The notes below the pieces were generated by a model. That model searched no databases. It had not been told where the DNA came from and saw only the letters and a program-made list of their open reading frames with translations. The translations under genes and the position numbers were made by a program. A DNA stretch of 64,000 bases, from NCBI GenBank assembly GCA_038380435.1, contig JAWZYU010000017.1, positions 27,338,483-27,402,482 on the forward strand, written 5' to 3'. Positions 31,842 to 41,733 of this stretch are shown in pieces (position 1 is the first letter of the stretch; every line of letters begins with the position of its first letter). This DNA is from Ryuthela nishihirai (lineage: Eukaryota; Arthropoda; Arachnida; Araneae; Heptathelidae).

Positions 31842-33133
31842 GCATTCAGAAAATTCACGCTGATTCTGGCGACTGTGCTAATTCAGAACTGGACCTGTTT
31901 CTGATCCCTCCCACAGTCTCACAATTAGAAAGAGGCTGCTATGTCAATTATTTACCTGTGGCTTCCTTGGAAGGTAATGCTCCACTCGAATTCATCGTGA
32001 AGGGAACAGACGATTACATTGATCTGTCCCGATGTCACCTACGTCTCGTCTTGAAAATTGTAAAATCCGATGGTACAGCACCGTCGGAAGTGATTGCTCC
32101 CTGCAATCATTTCTTCCACGCCCTCTTCAGCCAGGTAGACGTCTTCCTCAATGATCACCTAGTGAGTGCTTCTCACACCCTGTACCCCTACAGGGCGTAC
32201 CTGGAGACTCTATTGAATTACGGTACCGATGCCACACGAAGCCAGCTCGGCACCTCGCTCTGGTACCTCGACACCCCCGGTAAAATGGAACTGACCAGTC
32301 GGGAGAACGAGGGATGGCATCAGCGCAAGGGCTACGTCAAACCAACAGGTATCGAACTCATCTCGTGGATCCATGCTGACCTGTTTAATCAAGATCGTTA
32401 CCTGCTCAATCAAGTCGATCTGAGACTGCGTTTATTGAGATCCAAACCCGAATTCTGTCTCGTGACAGGTGAAGCGGACCCCTCTTACAAAGTACAGATA
32501 CACGAAGCCGAATTTTTCGTGCGTAAAGTCAAACCCACTTCGGGTGTCATCCTCGCACACGCTCGCCTGCTGGGTTCAGAGAGTGCCAAGTACCCTTTGA
32601 GAAGAACGGATTTACGTATGTTTTCCATTGCTTCGGGACTAACGAGTGTGAACCGTGACAATTTATTTCTAGGTCAGCTCCCCGTACGTCTGGTACTGGG
32701 TATGGTGGAAAGCACCAGCCTGAATGGATCGTACGAAAAAAATCCCTTCAACTTCCAACATTTCGACTTAAACTACATCAGCCTTCACATTGACAGCGAT
32801 CACCAGTCCTACACACCCGACTTTGCGAATGGGCGCTATCTCCGCTGTTACCAAGGATTATTGGAAGCTGTGGATGCCTGGAAATCCGATAGTGGTATTA
32901 ACTTATCGCGAAAAGCCTATGGAGAAGGTTTTACATTGTTTGGATTCCAATTGACCCCCGAGCAACGTGAATGCAATCAAGTGTTTTCTTTAATAAAGAG
33001 TGGGAGTGTGAGAGTCGAATTAAAGTTTGCCAAGCCGCTACTCGCATCGGTCACTGTGATCCTGTATGCCGAATATCAGAATTTGCTGGAAATCCCATTG
33101 GATCGTAAAGTCCTGTTTGACTACAGCTCATGA
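31838..33133 (+). CDS. Major capsid protein (double jelly-roll type)
   Basis: 431 residues. SELDLFLIPPT near the N-terminus, then GNAPLEF, DDYIDLSRCHLRLVLKI, FFHALFSQVDVFLND, LYPYRAYLETLLNYG, and a C-terminal VILYAEYQNLLEIPLDR. These are the conserved blocks of the Polinton major capsid protein family (annotated in many animals as F54H12.2-like), predicted to fold as a double jelly roll and form the icosahedral shell. The length is typical for this family. It starts inside the previous gene's stop (ATGA) and ends in an ATGA overlap with the protease gene. Confidence 0.88.
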   Translation: MSIQKIHADSGDCANSELDLFLIPPTVSQLERGCYVNYLPVASLEGNAPLEFIVKGTDDYIDLSRCHLRLVLKIVKSDGTAPSEVIAPCNHFFHALFSQVDVFLNDHLVSASHTLYPYRAYLETLLNYGTDATRSQLGTSLWYLDTPGKMELTSRENEGWHQRKGYVKPTGIELISWIHADLFNQDRYLLNQVDLRLRLLRSKPEFCLVTGEADPSYKVQIHEAEFFVRKVKPTSGVILAHARLLGSESAKYPLRRTDLRMFSIASGLTSVNRDNLFLGQLPVRLVLGMVESTSLNGSYEKNPFNFQHFDLNYISLHIDSDHQSYTPDFANGRYLRCYQGLLEAVDAWKSDSGINLSRKAYGEGFTLFGFQLTPEQRECNQVFSLIKSGSVRVELKFAKPLLASVTVILYAEYQNLLEIPLDRKVLFDYSS

Positions 33134-33576
33134 ATACCTATCAACTAGAATCCATCCTTTCGATGTTACCCACAAGTCTCGGAGTGTTCCCCCGTGACAG
33201 ACTACCTAGCAGAATCAATCAGCCAGAAGCCTTGTTTATCTACAATACCGATCCGTCCTCCATGCCTGGATCACACTGGATAGCAGTTTACAAGAAAGGA
33301 ATGCACGTGGATCACTTTGACCCCCTAGGTACGAGTCCCGATGTCGCCATGCAAGAATACTACAGTCGACTAGGCATACGTCACGTCTTACATCCTTCAA
33401 TACCTCTGCAGGACCCCCTGGGAGACACTTGCGGTGCTCACTGTCTGTATTTCCTGTTTAAAAGAGCGTGTGGTTCGACTCTTCCCACAGTACTGCATCG
33501 TGATTACACGTGTCGAGTAGACTTTAACGACTGCATGGTGTTGCGATGGCTCTCCGAACTCCTTCAAATATTATAA
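33130..33576 (+). CDS. Adenain-like cysteine protease
   Basis: 148 residues. The catalytic set of adenoviral proteases is in order: H49 (SHWIAVY), D64 (HFDPLG), Q94 (oxyanion, LQDP) and C101 (DTCGAHCLYF). The enzyme is expected to mature capsid proteins; the basic protein upstream carries a fitting cleavage consensus. The gene begins in the ATGA overlap with the capsid gene, and its last 31 nt overlap the ATPase start. Confidence 0.93.
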   Translation: MNTYQLESILSMLPTSLGVFPRDRLPSRINQPEALFIYNTDPSSMPGSHWIAVYKKGMHVDHFDPLGTSPDVAMQEYYSRLGIRHVLHPSIPLQDPLGDTCGAHCLYFLFKRACGSTLPTVLHRDYTCRVDFNDCMVLRWLSELLQIL

Positions 33577-34172
33577 TTGCTGCTCCTTCACAGTGTGGAA
33601 AGACGACTTTCACTCTGAAACTCATCAAAGAAGCAGCTCAAGTATTCGAACCCCCACCCCAACGTGTCGTTTACTGCTACGGGGAGTGGCAGCCTGCCTT
33701 TGAACCCTTCAAGAAAACGGTGGAATTTTATGAAGGACTACCTACGGATCTGGAATTTGATCCCCTCAGACCTACACTTCTGGTACTGGATGATTTGATG
33801 GAACAGTCTGTAGCCAGCGAACGCATATCACAATTGTTTATTCGTGGTGGTCATCATAAAAATATCACGATTGTCCTGATATTACAAAATCTGTTTTTAA
33901 AGGGAAGACATTCGAGGACTATATCACTCAATGCTCACTACATGTTTTTATTTCGCAACTGTCGGGATGCTTCACAAATAACTCACCTGGCGAGACAAGT
34001 ATACCCTCATCAATCTAAACTCCTGACGGATGCTTATAGGTTAGCTACACAAGCAACCTGTGGCTATTTGTGTGTTGACCTTCATCCCAGAACGTTAGAT
34101 ACTGAAAGGCTCCGTGCAAAGATTCTTCCATCAGAAGAACCCGAAATACTTTACGTTCCAAATGAAAGTTAA
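33546..34172 (+). CDS. A32-like (FtsK/HerA superfamily) packaging ATPase
   Basis: 208 residues. The Walker A motif is APSQCGKTT (residues 13-21) and the Walker B is LLVLDD (78-83). A following VLILQNLF segment matches the sensor strand of genome-packaging ATPases of Polintons, virophages and large DNA viruses. It should pump element DNA into the capsid. The start was chosen as the first ATG before Walker A. It overlaps the protease by 31 nt and the next gene by 11 nt. Confidence 0.93.
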   Translation: MALRTPSNIIIAAPSQCGKTTFTLKLIKEAAQVFEPPPQRVVYCYGEWQPAFEPFKKTVEFYEGLPTDLEFDPLRPTLLVLDDLMEQSVASERISQLFIRGGHHKNITIVLILQNLFLKGRHSRTISLNAHYMFLFRNCRDASQITHLARQVYPHQSKLLTDAYRLATQATCGYLCVDLHPRTLDTERLRAKILPSEEPEILYVPNES

Positions 34173-34485
34173 ATCTCAAGGTCCGTTCCTTCAGTGCTTA
34201 CCGAAACTAGGGGGAAAGCAACGTGCAGCTCTGATGAAGCACATCTCCGACCCCCAGATGTATGCTCTATGTGAAGTGTGTTCCAATTTCTTAAAAGGCA
34301 ATATACCTGTTTCCCATCGAGTATTAAAGAATTTACGCCAGCACAAGACGGTCATAAGGAGTCTAGCGTCCAAACGTGCATCTTTACGCCACAAGAAGCA
34401 TCTCCTGCAGCGTGGTTCAGGGTTCATTATACCATTACTGACTGCTGCCCTCCCCCTGCTGGTATCGTTATTTAGAAAAAAATGA
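34162..34485 (+). CDS. Conserved 107-residue Polinton protein with hydrophobic C-terminus
   Basis: 107 residues from the ATG at 34162, the same length as the Polinton-2 protein at 53727. A conserved helical middle (LCEVCSNFLKGNIPV, SLASKR) is followed by Arg/Lys, then GSGFIIPLLTAALPLLVSLF at the end, a hydrophobic helix with a Lys tail. The Gly-Ser-Gly junction before the helix is invariant between the two elements. It may be a membrane-active or capsid-internal peptide precursor. No function is known to me. It overlaps the ATPase by 11 nt and the next gene by 4 nt (ATGA). Confidence 0.7.
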   Translation: MKVKSQGPFLQCLPKLGGKQRAALMKHISDPQMYALCEVCSNFLKGNIPVSHRVLKNLRQHKTVIRSLASKRASLRHKKHLLQRGSGFIIPLLTAALPLLVSLFRKK

Positions 34486-34766
34486 TTTCAGTGAAAGCAG
34501 TGCAGAGGAGAAACATAAGAAAAAAAGTGTGTGATTTAGACTCAGAGATGAAGAAAATATTAGAGTCTGGTGATGCTGACGATAAGTCTGAAAAGTATCT
34601 GACTGCTTTGAAAAATTATTTATTATTCTCAAAACAGCTTGACACTCCACAGGAAGTAAAAGTCAACATTCCCAGAAATCATATAGCTGAAGAGCGGCCC
34701 CCAAAAGACATTGCTGTTCCCATCCGACGTAAGAAAAGAAAATTATCCGAGTGGACGGCATATTGA
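34482..34766 (+). CDS. Small conserved coiled-coil-like protein
   Basis: 94 residues, charged and helical. The block LDSEMKKILES (about 19-29) is identical in the 145-residue Polinton-2 counterpart, as is the pattern 'YLtaLknYL'. The Polinton-1 copy is about 50 residues shorter, mostly lacking a middle segment, and ends RRKKRKLSEWTAY. Last gene of the rightward block; AATAAA lies at about 34846 downstream. Function unknown. Confidence 0.65.
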   Translation: MISVKAVQRRNIRKKVCDLDSEMKKILESGDADDKSEKYLTALKNYLLFSKQLDTPQEVKVNIPRNHIAEERPPKDIAVPIRRKKRKLSEWTAY

Positions 34767-34845
34767 AAATATCTGTAAAAAACTTTCCAAGACTTGTGTG
34801 CTTGAAGACTTGTGTTAAAAAACCATGTATTAAAAATCTGTATCC

Positions 34846-34851
34846 AATAAA
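34846..34851 (+). terminator. Polyadenylation signal of the rightward block
   Basis: AATAAA 80 nt after the last rightward stop codon (34766), in an AT-rich context. It is the first such hexamer downstream of the block. Inferred from position. Confidence 0.5.
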
Positions 34852-35300
34852 AGAAAGTAAAACTGATAATATGCCTTTTGTCATTTTTATGTCTCTTCCC
34901 ATTCAATGTTTTCACACTGATAGTTCATTCAATGTTTGACATCCGGAAGTGATCTGCACGACTGCGCTCGGATGTACGCGCGCTGCTACACTCAGGAGTA
35001 CAGCAGAGGGCGTTAGTGTCGGGGTAATGAGAATGCTGCTGCAGCAGCGAGACTTGGAGAGGAGCAGCGCACTGTACAGATCACTGATAAGACTTATGGA
35101 GCACCTGAAAAACAAAGTTACCTCTTGCTTTCTCCCACCATAGTGTCTTCCAGTGCTGAGAAATAAACAGACGGATTTTTTGAAACCTTTTTTTATTAAA
35201 AAATTTACATGACAGATCAACTGTTGCTTTCACATGACATAACCACTGTTGGTTTCACATATCCAATGCTGGATAGTAACATATTGTAGGTTTCAAAAAT
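34852..35300. other. Spacer between converging Polinton-1 gene blocks
   Basis: No conserved gene seen; open frames on both strands here have no match in Polinton-2. Contains CTGCTGCAGCAGCGAG near 35035 and a T-run near 35181. Confidence 0.45.
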
Positions 35301-35339
35301 ACAAGCTTCAAAAACTGCTGACGACGCCGAGGGCATTAC

Positions 35340-35770
35340 GCGTGATAAATTAAAGTCCACTAAGGACACTGAAATAATAATTAAAGTCCCCTAAGGACAC
35401 TGAAATAATTAAAGTAGGAACATTGAAATATTTAAGATCCGTTAAGGATACTGAAATAATTTAAAAAAGGTCCATTAAGATCCATTAAGGATATTGAAAT
35501 AAAAGGCGTACAGTGAAATAATAAATAAAGGTGTAATAAATAAAGATGTAATAAATAAGTTGAAAACTGTACAATGTAATAAAGGTGTAATATGAAATAA
35601 ATAAGTTGAAAACTGTACAATGAAATAAATAAAGGTGTAATATGAAATAAATAAGTTGAAAACTATACAATGAAATAAATAAAGGTGTAATATGAAATAA
35701 ATAAGTTGAAAACTGTACAATGAAATAAATAAAGGTGTAATATGAAATAAATAAGTTGAAAACTGTACAT
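35340..35770. repeat. Tandem repeats abutting the PolB-1 stop codon
   Basis: Two blocks: shorter units of 'aggacactgaaataa/taaagtcc' (35350-35510), then a 50-bp unit (GTTGAAAACTGTACAATGAA... through AAATAAATAA) at about 35559, 35605, 35655, 35705 and 35755. The array runs directly into the PolB stop at 35771-35773. The long minus-strand frames across it are repeat artefacts. Confidence 0.85.
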
Positions 35771-38700
35771 TTACTCATCCATGAGTTGGATAAGGGTATC
35801 CAGACCCAGGTCATTGTAACCATAAGGTACAGTGAGAGTCGAACCCGGGCTGAGATACCGCTTATCTAGGTTAGCCTTAAACCTTTTCACCATGGGCTTA
35901 TTCGTAAGTGACCCATCCACTTTATTACGAATTACATTGAAAGGGACTTCGAAGGTCTCACTGGTTGGGGAGTTCCCTAGCACCATGGATTTCAGTAGTT
36001 CAAAATTGTATGTGCACCGGTTTTTCTTCGTGAGTGATATGCCCTTGGCGCGAAGAATTTCATCCCCGTTGCTCAGCCGAAGGGCATAACTTTTGGCTCC
36101 GGCGCTGACATAGTCAGTGATGTGTACACCGGAGCCGTACTTTGAAGAAATTTCATCTACGAGACCTCCGAGAAAGGGATGTTGTGGTGGTGTGTAGGTG
36201 TCGCGAGGAGACGTTGTATAAATTACTGAATCCGTGTCCGAGTACATTGCACGACTATCTAATTTTGATAGAAGCTCGTACAGCTTTAGTCGGGCGTGAC
36301 TCGTCACCATTGCGGCGAGAATCAGGCTTCCACGGGTGTTCGCTGGAGTGGCAGACTCCGCCGGCTTGTGCGTGACAAGCACGGCCTGATCACTGATAAC
36401 AGCGACGTCAGTGATGACTAGCGATGCGTCCGTCAAGAGCTCAATGTACTTGACAGGACAACTCACAATGGTCGTCTGGGTTCGACTCATGTTCTGCGCA
36501 TGCTTCCCCCATGACGAATTAAGCGAGACCTTGGAAAATGTACGCTTAAGGTTGTTTTTTTCAACTTCCGAGGGGAGGATCCGAACCCCCTCCGCCTGGA
36601 AGAAGGCCTCACAGAAGGCTTCCTTTTGCTCCTCGGTCTGCACGTCAGGGGGAAACCCGGAGTAGCGCTGCTTCAGCCCCAGAAAAGTATCTATGTACCC
36701 AGCATAGACACCTCCCTTTTTTGTTGCGGGATCATATTGCAGGATGGTATTGAAATGCCACACGTCGTGGAATTGAAGAAGTTTGTATCCAGCACGCATC
36801 GCAGCGTAAATTTCGAACGTTGGCCAAGATCCTGTCAATGCGCGCTGGTTCACGGTGTGCTGACAAGGGGGTGCCAGCTGACCATCCGCACAGCTCCTGC
36901 AAAGGGGGAAAAGCAGCTTCCCATTACACCTGTAGGGCAGTACAGGGATGAACAAATCGTCGGGGGCTAACAGTGTGGCGTGTGCAATGCCAAAATAGTG
37001 GTCGAGGTCCGTGGCGAAATCGGAGGTGATCCGAACCGGGTGACCTTTACCGAATGGAGCCTTCTTGCAAACATAAGGGTACAGGCTGTTGTAATCAACG
37101 TAGTTAAGGCTACATCCTAGGTCCGCCGATGCAAAGATGGAAAACACCTCCACGCGCCCTCCATAGAGGTAGTCACGGGCCCCTATACGCCTGATAGGCT
37201 CGACGGATTTATAAATTAATGCGACGGGTGAGTTGTTGCGCATTAACTCGTCGAATTCGTGCTCCCACATAATTTTGCATGTGTACCCGTTCATCAGCAC
37301 TTTCAAGGTCTCAAGACGATCCATGGTCCGGGTGTTTAGCAGACCAAATGGCTTTCTCGTGCGCTGATCTATTTTTTCAGGTTTGAAACATTTCAAACAG
37401 TGATGATAGTAACAACCTAAAAACTCGTAATAACAACGGGTACTGTGGCACACGCCGTCTAATTTGTACTGCCCTATCTTATATTCACCTCCGGGTGATC
37501 GCGCAGTTTGAATTACGATATTGTCCTTGGAAGCCTCATACTCTAACCATGCGAGAGCTTTCAAGGACTGCCGGTCGTTACTCGCCGAATACCCTTGGGC
37601 GGGACACACACCGAGGGTATTCTTTTGCAGAAACTTCCCACGGAAAATTCGAAGACAAGCACCGGCAATAGTCAGGTCACGTGCAAATGGGTCTACGCCT
37701 GTGAGATTTAAAAATTCCTCACGGAAAGCTTGGGCGCCTCGCCGCAACAACTCTGTATCTGCCTTGCAGTAATACAGAAGCTGCTGTTGAAAATCCCAGG
37801 GTTCAAGGCTTGCTGCGGCATACCACTCGTTGAATGCTGACAGAGTTTCAGGCTCCATGTCTTCCGGCTGGAAAAAAAGCCGATCAGGGATGGGTCCTGC
37901 ATATTGTAGATTTTCCTCCTTCACGAATTTAAAGGGGAAAAAGCCTTTCACCGTCTCCAAGTTGAAGGTCTTCGTGAATGATCGAAGAGGAGCCTGAATA
38001 AAGGACAACGTGTCAATGAACCTAATTTTAAGGCCAGGTAAAAAGATACCTAAAATCTTGGATCCATCGAACACGAGATCCGGTTTTAAAAATTTTCTGT
38101 ACAGGTAACTAATGATGAACATGCCGTCAAAGCCTTTCAGATTATGTGCGAGGACTGTGGCGTCCTTGAATCTTTGAACTCCGGGACGTTCTTCGGCGAG
38201 AATCCAATCCATAAAGGCGTCCGTTTCCGGGAATGAAGCATAGACCCACTCGTCGTCCACTTGGTATGTGACCACACATAGTATCGGTTTCAGCAACCCG
38301 TCGGCACACTGCACAGTCTCTACGTCAAAGTAGAGGTAAGTCTGACCGACAGGGTCAATTTTGCAGGGCTCGACGAATTTTAAGGTTTCAGCCTTGCAAA
38401 CGTGCTTTTTCAGGGGATCGTAAATGCTAATGCACTTAACACAGCGATGCCGTGTCTGACATGCCTTCAGCAGGTGCGCCTGAAAGCATTCAGCCCCGCG
38501 CAAATACACACAGCATACCGTGCAACGCAACAGCTCCCCTGCGTGAAGCACATCAACTGACAGGCACCTGTTGCAGGTTCCCTTGCAAACGTGTCCCTCT
38601 GTATTTAACCCCTTTAAGCAAATGTGACAGAACTGCCTAACCCCAAAAAACCCTGATGGTTTGGTAATCACGTCGTAATGCCCTGCACTAAACAACAAAT

Positions 38701-39539
38701 AAAGGTTGTCCCCACCTTCGGGACCAATGAAGATGGGAAGGAAGGCGTCGTCAGCAGAATATACTACAATCCTGAACTGTGTCAGGTGAGCTTGAAAGAG
38801 ACTGACTTCTGGGAGTCCACAGGGACCCTCAGGAATACCCGCATCCAAGTGAAGTTGACGGGCTTCTTGGCGTTGTAAAGGGTAGCGATAGTCCCGGATC
38901 TGCACATAAGTGTTTGGCAGGCCTTTATTTTTTAAGCAAAGCTCTCGTGCGACGACGAGAGCTCTTGCAAGGCAGATCTGGTCTGTGTTAACAATTTTCG
39001 TGACAGCCTTCTTATTGTTGATGAAAGACTGAACGTCAGCGACGCGACGAGTCTCGGGGCCTGTACGCCTTCCATCGCCACCGCTACCGACCCGGTCCAG
39101 GTTGGCACAAACGAAGTCAAACTCCAGCTCGCTCCCGGGACCGAGAGACTCATTTGACTGCACTACTTTGTCTAGTGCAGCCATGAATCTCTCCCCCGTC
39201 AGGGCATTACGGCGAATTAGGGCCAAGTTGACGGGGTTTTTCAAATCCCGGGAGCGTAAACACAGTCGAACATGGCTATACTCCCCTGTGGGGACGACGT
39301 CGGCCAACATTTTCTCATGTAGGTCGTGTAGGACCGGGAGGAAATTGTGTGGTTCCACATTCTCCATACCTCCAAGTCGCACACTCGTGGAGATGAATTC
39401 TGTCTTGAATTTTTTCGAGTTGTACCGCCGAGTATGCAACACTGTGAAGTGGGGAGACTCTGTAGAGCTGACATCAGAGGTGGCTGCACTGACAGGAACG
39501 TTGGAGAATCCACTGACAGGAACGTTGGAGAATGCGGAC
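35771..39539 (-). CDS. Protein-primed family B DNA polymerase (PolB), main exon
   Basis: Main exon of PolB-1; the open frame runs from a splice-acceptor-like site (TTTCTAG/G at 39540) to the stop at 35771. Residue numbers here count from a GTG codon at 39442. An OTU-like segment has DQICLARA (D154, C157) and GHYDVIT (H255). Cys/His-rich zinc clusters run from about 272 to 349. Exo motifs follow: YFDVET (D373, E375), LAHNLKGFDG (D439) and YYCKAD (D562). A GCYYHHCLKC segment is at 676-685. Polymerase motif A is DYNSLYP (783), motif B is KVSLNSSWGK (971) and motif C is YSDTDSV (1067). This enzyme replicates the linear element from a terminal protein primer. All catalytic motifs are intact. Confidence 0.93.
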
Positions 39540-40689
39540 CTAGAAAGTTAATTTATTTTTCAGAATATGCAGTACTTTACATGTTTTTTTATCTTAGAAC
39601 AGAAAATGAAAAACCAATATGCTTCAGTTTGCTAACTTGATCAAAAAATCTAATATTTAACTAAAGTTTGAAAAATTATCGTTTTAGAATAAAATGACAG
39701 GGTAGAAACAAATATAAAAATCTATATTGAACAGTTGTAATAAAAACACGCTTGACTAGCTTGATCAAAAAAAAAATCTAACTAAAGTTTGAAAATTATC
39801 GTTTAGAATAAAATGACAGGGTAGAAACAAATATAAAAATCTATATTGAACAGTTGTAATAAAAACACGCTTGACTAGCTTGATCAAAAAATCTAACTAA
39901 AGTTTGAAAATTATCGTTTAGAATAAAATGACAGGGTAGAAACAAATAAAAAAAAATCTATATTGAACAGTTGTAGTAAAAGCACACTTGACTAGCTTGA
40001 TCAAAAAATCTAACTAAAGTTTAAAAATTATCGTTTAGAATAAAAAAAAAAGTAAAATGACAGGGTAGAAACAAATAAAAAAATCTATATTGAACTGAAC
40101 AGTTGTAAAAAAAAAAGCACACTTGACTAGCTTGATCAAAAAATCTAATATTTAACTAAAGTTTGAAAATTATCGTTTAGAATAAAAAAAGTAAAATGAC
40201 TTTACATGGTAGAGAAATTTATATTGAACTGAACAGTTGTAATAAAAGCACACTTTGCTAGCTTGATCAAAAAAAAAAAAATCTAACTAAAGTTTGAAAA
40301 TTATCATTTAGAATGACTTTACTAGTTAGAAACAAATATAAAAATCTATATTGAACTGAACAGTTGTAAAAAAGCACACTTGACTAGCTTGATCAAAAAA
40401 AAAAATCTAACTAAAGTTTGAAAATTATCGTTTAGAATAAAATGACAGGGTAGAAACAAATAAAAAAAATCTATATTGAACTGAACAGTTGTAAAAAAGC
40501 ACACTTGACTAGCTTGATCAAAAAAAAAAAAAAAAAAAAAAAATCTAACTAAAGTTTGAAAATTATCATTTAGAATAAAATGACTTTACTAGTTAGAAAA
40601 ACAGATACAAATATAAAACTCTATATTGAACGTTAGTATGTGGTACAGTTGAGCGCCTTAAGGGCAACATTAAATAAAATTACATTTAC
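39540..40689 (-). repeat. Predicted PolB-1 intron 3 made of roughly 110-120-bp tandem repeats
   Basis: Plus-strand units carry CTTGACTAGCTTGATCAAAAAA, CTAACTAAAGTTTGAAAATTATC, ATGACAGGGTAGAAACAAAT and TCTATATTGAACAGTTGTA in order, repeated about eight times with variable A-runs. On the minus strand the block begins GTAAATG at 40689 and ends CTTTCTAG at 39540. Confidence 0.8.
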
Positions 40690-40992
40690 CTGGTAGCGGT
40701 GGAGGTACCAGCGGCGATAGTGAATGGTGTCCTTATGTCGGGAACACGAACGCTCGAGGATCCGGCACCAGCGGCGATAGTGAATGGTGTCCTTATGTCG
40801 GAGGAGACGGGAACACGAACGCTGGATGGTCCGGTACCAGCGGCGATAGTGAATGGTGTCCTTATGCCGGTGGAGACGGGGACACGAACGCTGGAGGGTA
40901 CGGTACCAGCGGCGATAGTGAATGGTGTCCTTATGTTGGAGGAGACGGGAACACGAACGCTGGAGGTTCCGGCACCAGTGGAAGGGATAGAC
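40690..40992 (-). CDS. Predicted PolB-1 exon 3 (23-residue repeats)
   Basis: Bounded on the minus strand by CTATCCAG/G (acceptor) and ACCAG/GTAAATG (donor). It is 303 nt in phase 2 and has no stops in the frame that continues into the main exon. It encodes four copies of a 23-residue unit containing SSVRVPVS, then IRTPFTIAAGT; the last copy is shortened. The DNA repeat is 69 bp. A Ser/Thr/Pro/Ala-rich linker upstream of the polymerase fits its composition. Not confirmed as transcribed. Confidence 0.6.
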
Positions 40993-41475
40993 CTGGATAG
41001 ATAATTTAGTCTCAGAATATGCAGTACTTTACACGTTTTTATCTTAGAACAGAAAATGAAAAACCAATATGCTTCAGTTTGCTAACTTGATCAAAAACTA
41101 AGTAACTAAAGTTTGAAAATTATCATTTAGACTAAAATGATTTTACTAGTTAGAAAAATCTATATTGAACCGAACAGTTGTAATAAAACCACACTTGACT
41201 AGCATGAGCAGAAAACTAACTAAAGTTTGAAAATTATCATTTAGAATAAAAAAAAAAAAGTAAAATGGTTTTACAAGGGTAGAAAACAAATACATTGAAC
41301 AGTTGTAATAAAAGCATAGTTTACTAGCTTGAGCAAAAAATCTAACTAAAGTTTGAAAATTAACATTTATAGAATAAAATGACAGGGTAAAAACAAATAT
41401 AAAACTCTATATTGTACGTTAGTAAGTGATTCAATTGAGCGCCTTAAGGGCAATATTAAATAAAATTTCATTTAC
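40993..41475 (-). repeat. Predicted PolB-1 intron 2, repeat-built
   Basis: The same unit as intron 3, about three to four diverged copies, with donor GTAAATG at 41475 and acceptor CTATCCAG at 40993. Confidence 0.7.
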
Positions 41476-41733
41476 CTGGTTGCAGTTGAAGGTACGACGG
41501 GGACGTAGGGATTTCCCATACCCGCTTCGACAGTGGATTGACGACGCTTCTTGAGGGAAAGTTTCGATGTCCTTTGCCTTAATTCCCTGCCACCTCGTTG
41601 GAGTATGCAAAGGCGCTTCGACTGTTCAGGAAGCTCAGGTGTAGGAGGTCTTTTGGCTGCCGCCTCTAGAGTGCGCACTGCCGTGAGTAGCTCTTCAAAG
41701 CAGTCGGCATCAGTGGAAGGACCAGCATCAGAC
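41476..41733 (-). CDS. Predicted PolB-1 exon 2
   Basis: 258 nt in phase 2, with acceptor CTATCCAG/G and donor ACCAG/GTAAATG. It encodes a helical FEELLTAVRTLEAAAKRP, then a basic stretch ending SLKKRRQS. The order (helix, proline-rich, basic) loosely parallels the 205-residue N-terminal protein upstream of PolB in Polinton-2, which is unspliced. It could contribute the terminal-protein or nuclear-targeting part of the polymerase. Confidence 0.6.

Noticed and set aside
35432..35823. Minus-strand Phe/Tyr/Ile-rich open frames
   Set aside because: Artefacts of the 50-bp AT-rich tandem array; overlapping equivalents occur in several frames.
40699..41004. Plus-strand 101-codon open frame with AAIVNGVLM repeats
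   Set aside because: It is the antisense reading of the 69-bp repeat in predicted PolB-1 exon 3; the minus strand has matching splice borders and a continuous in-phase frame to the polymerase.
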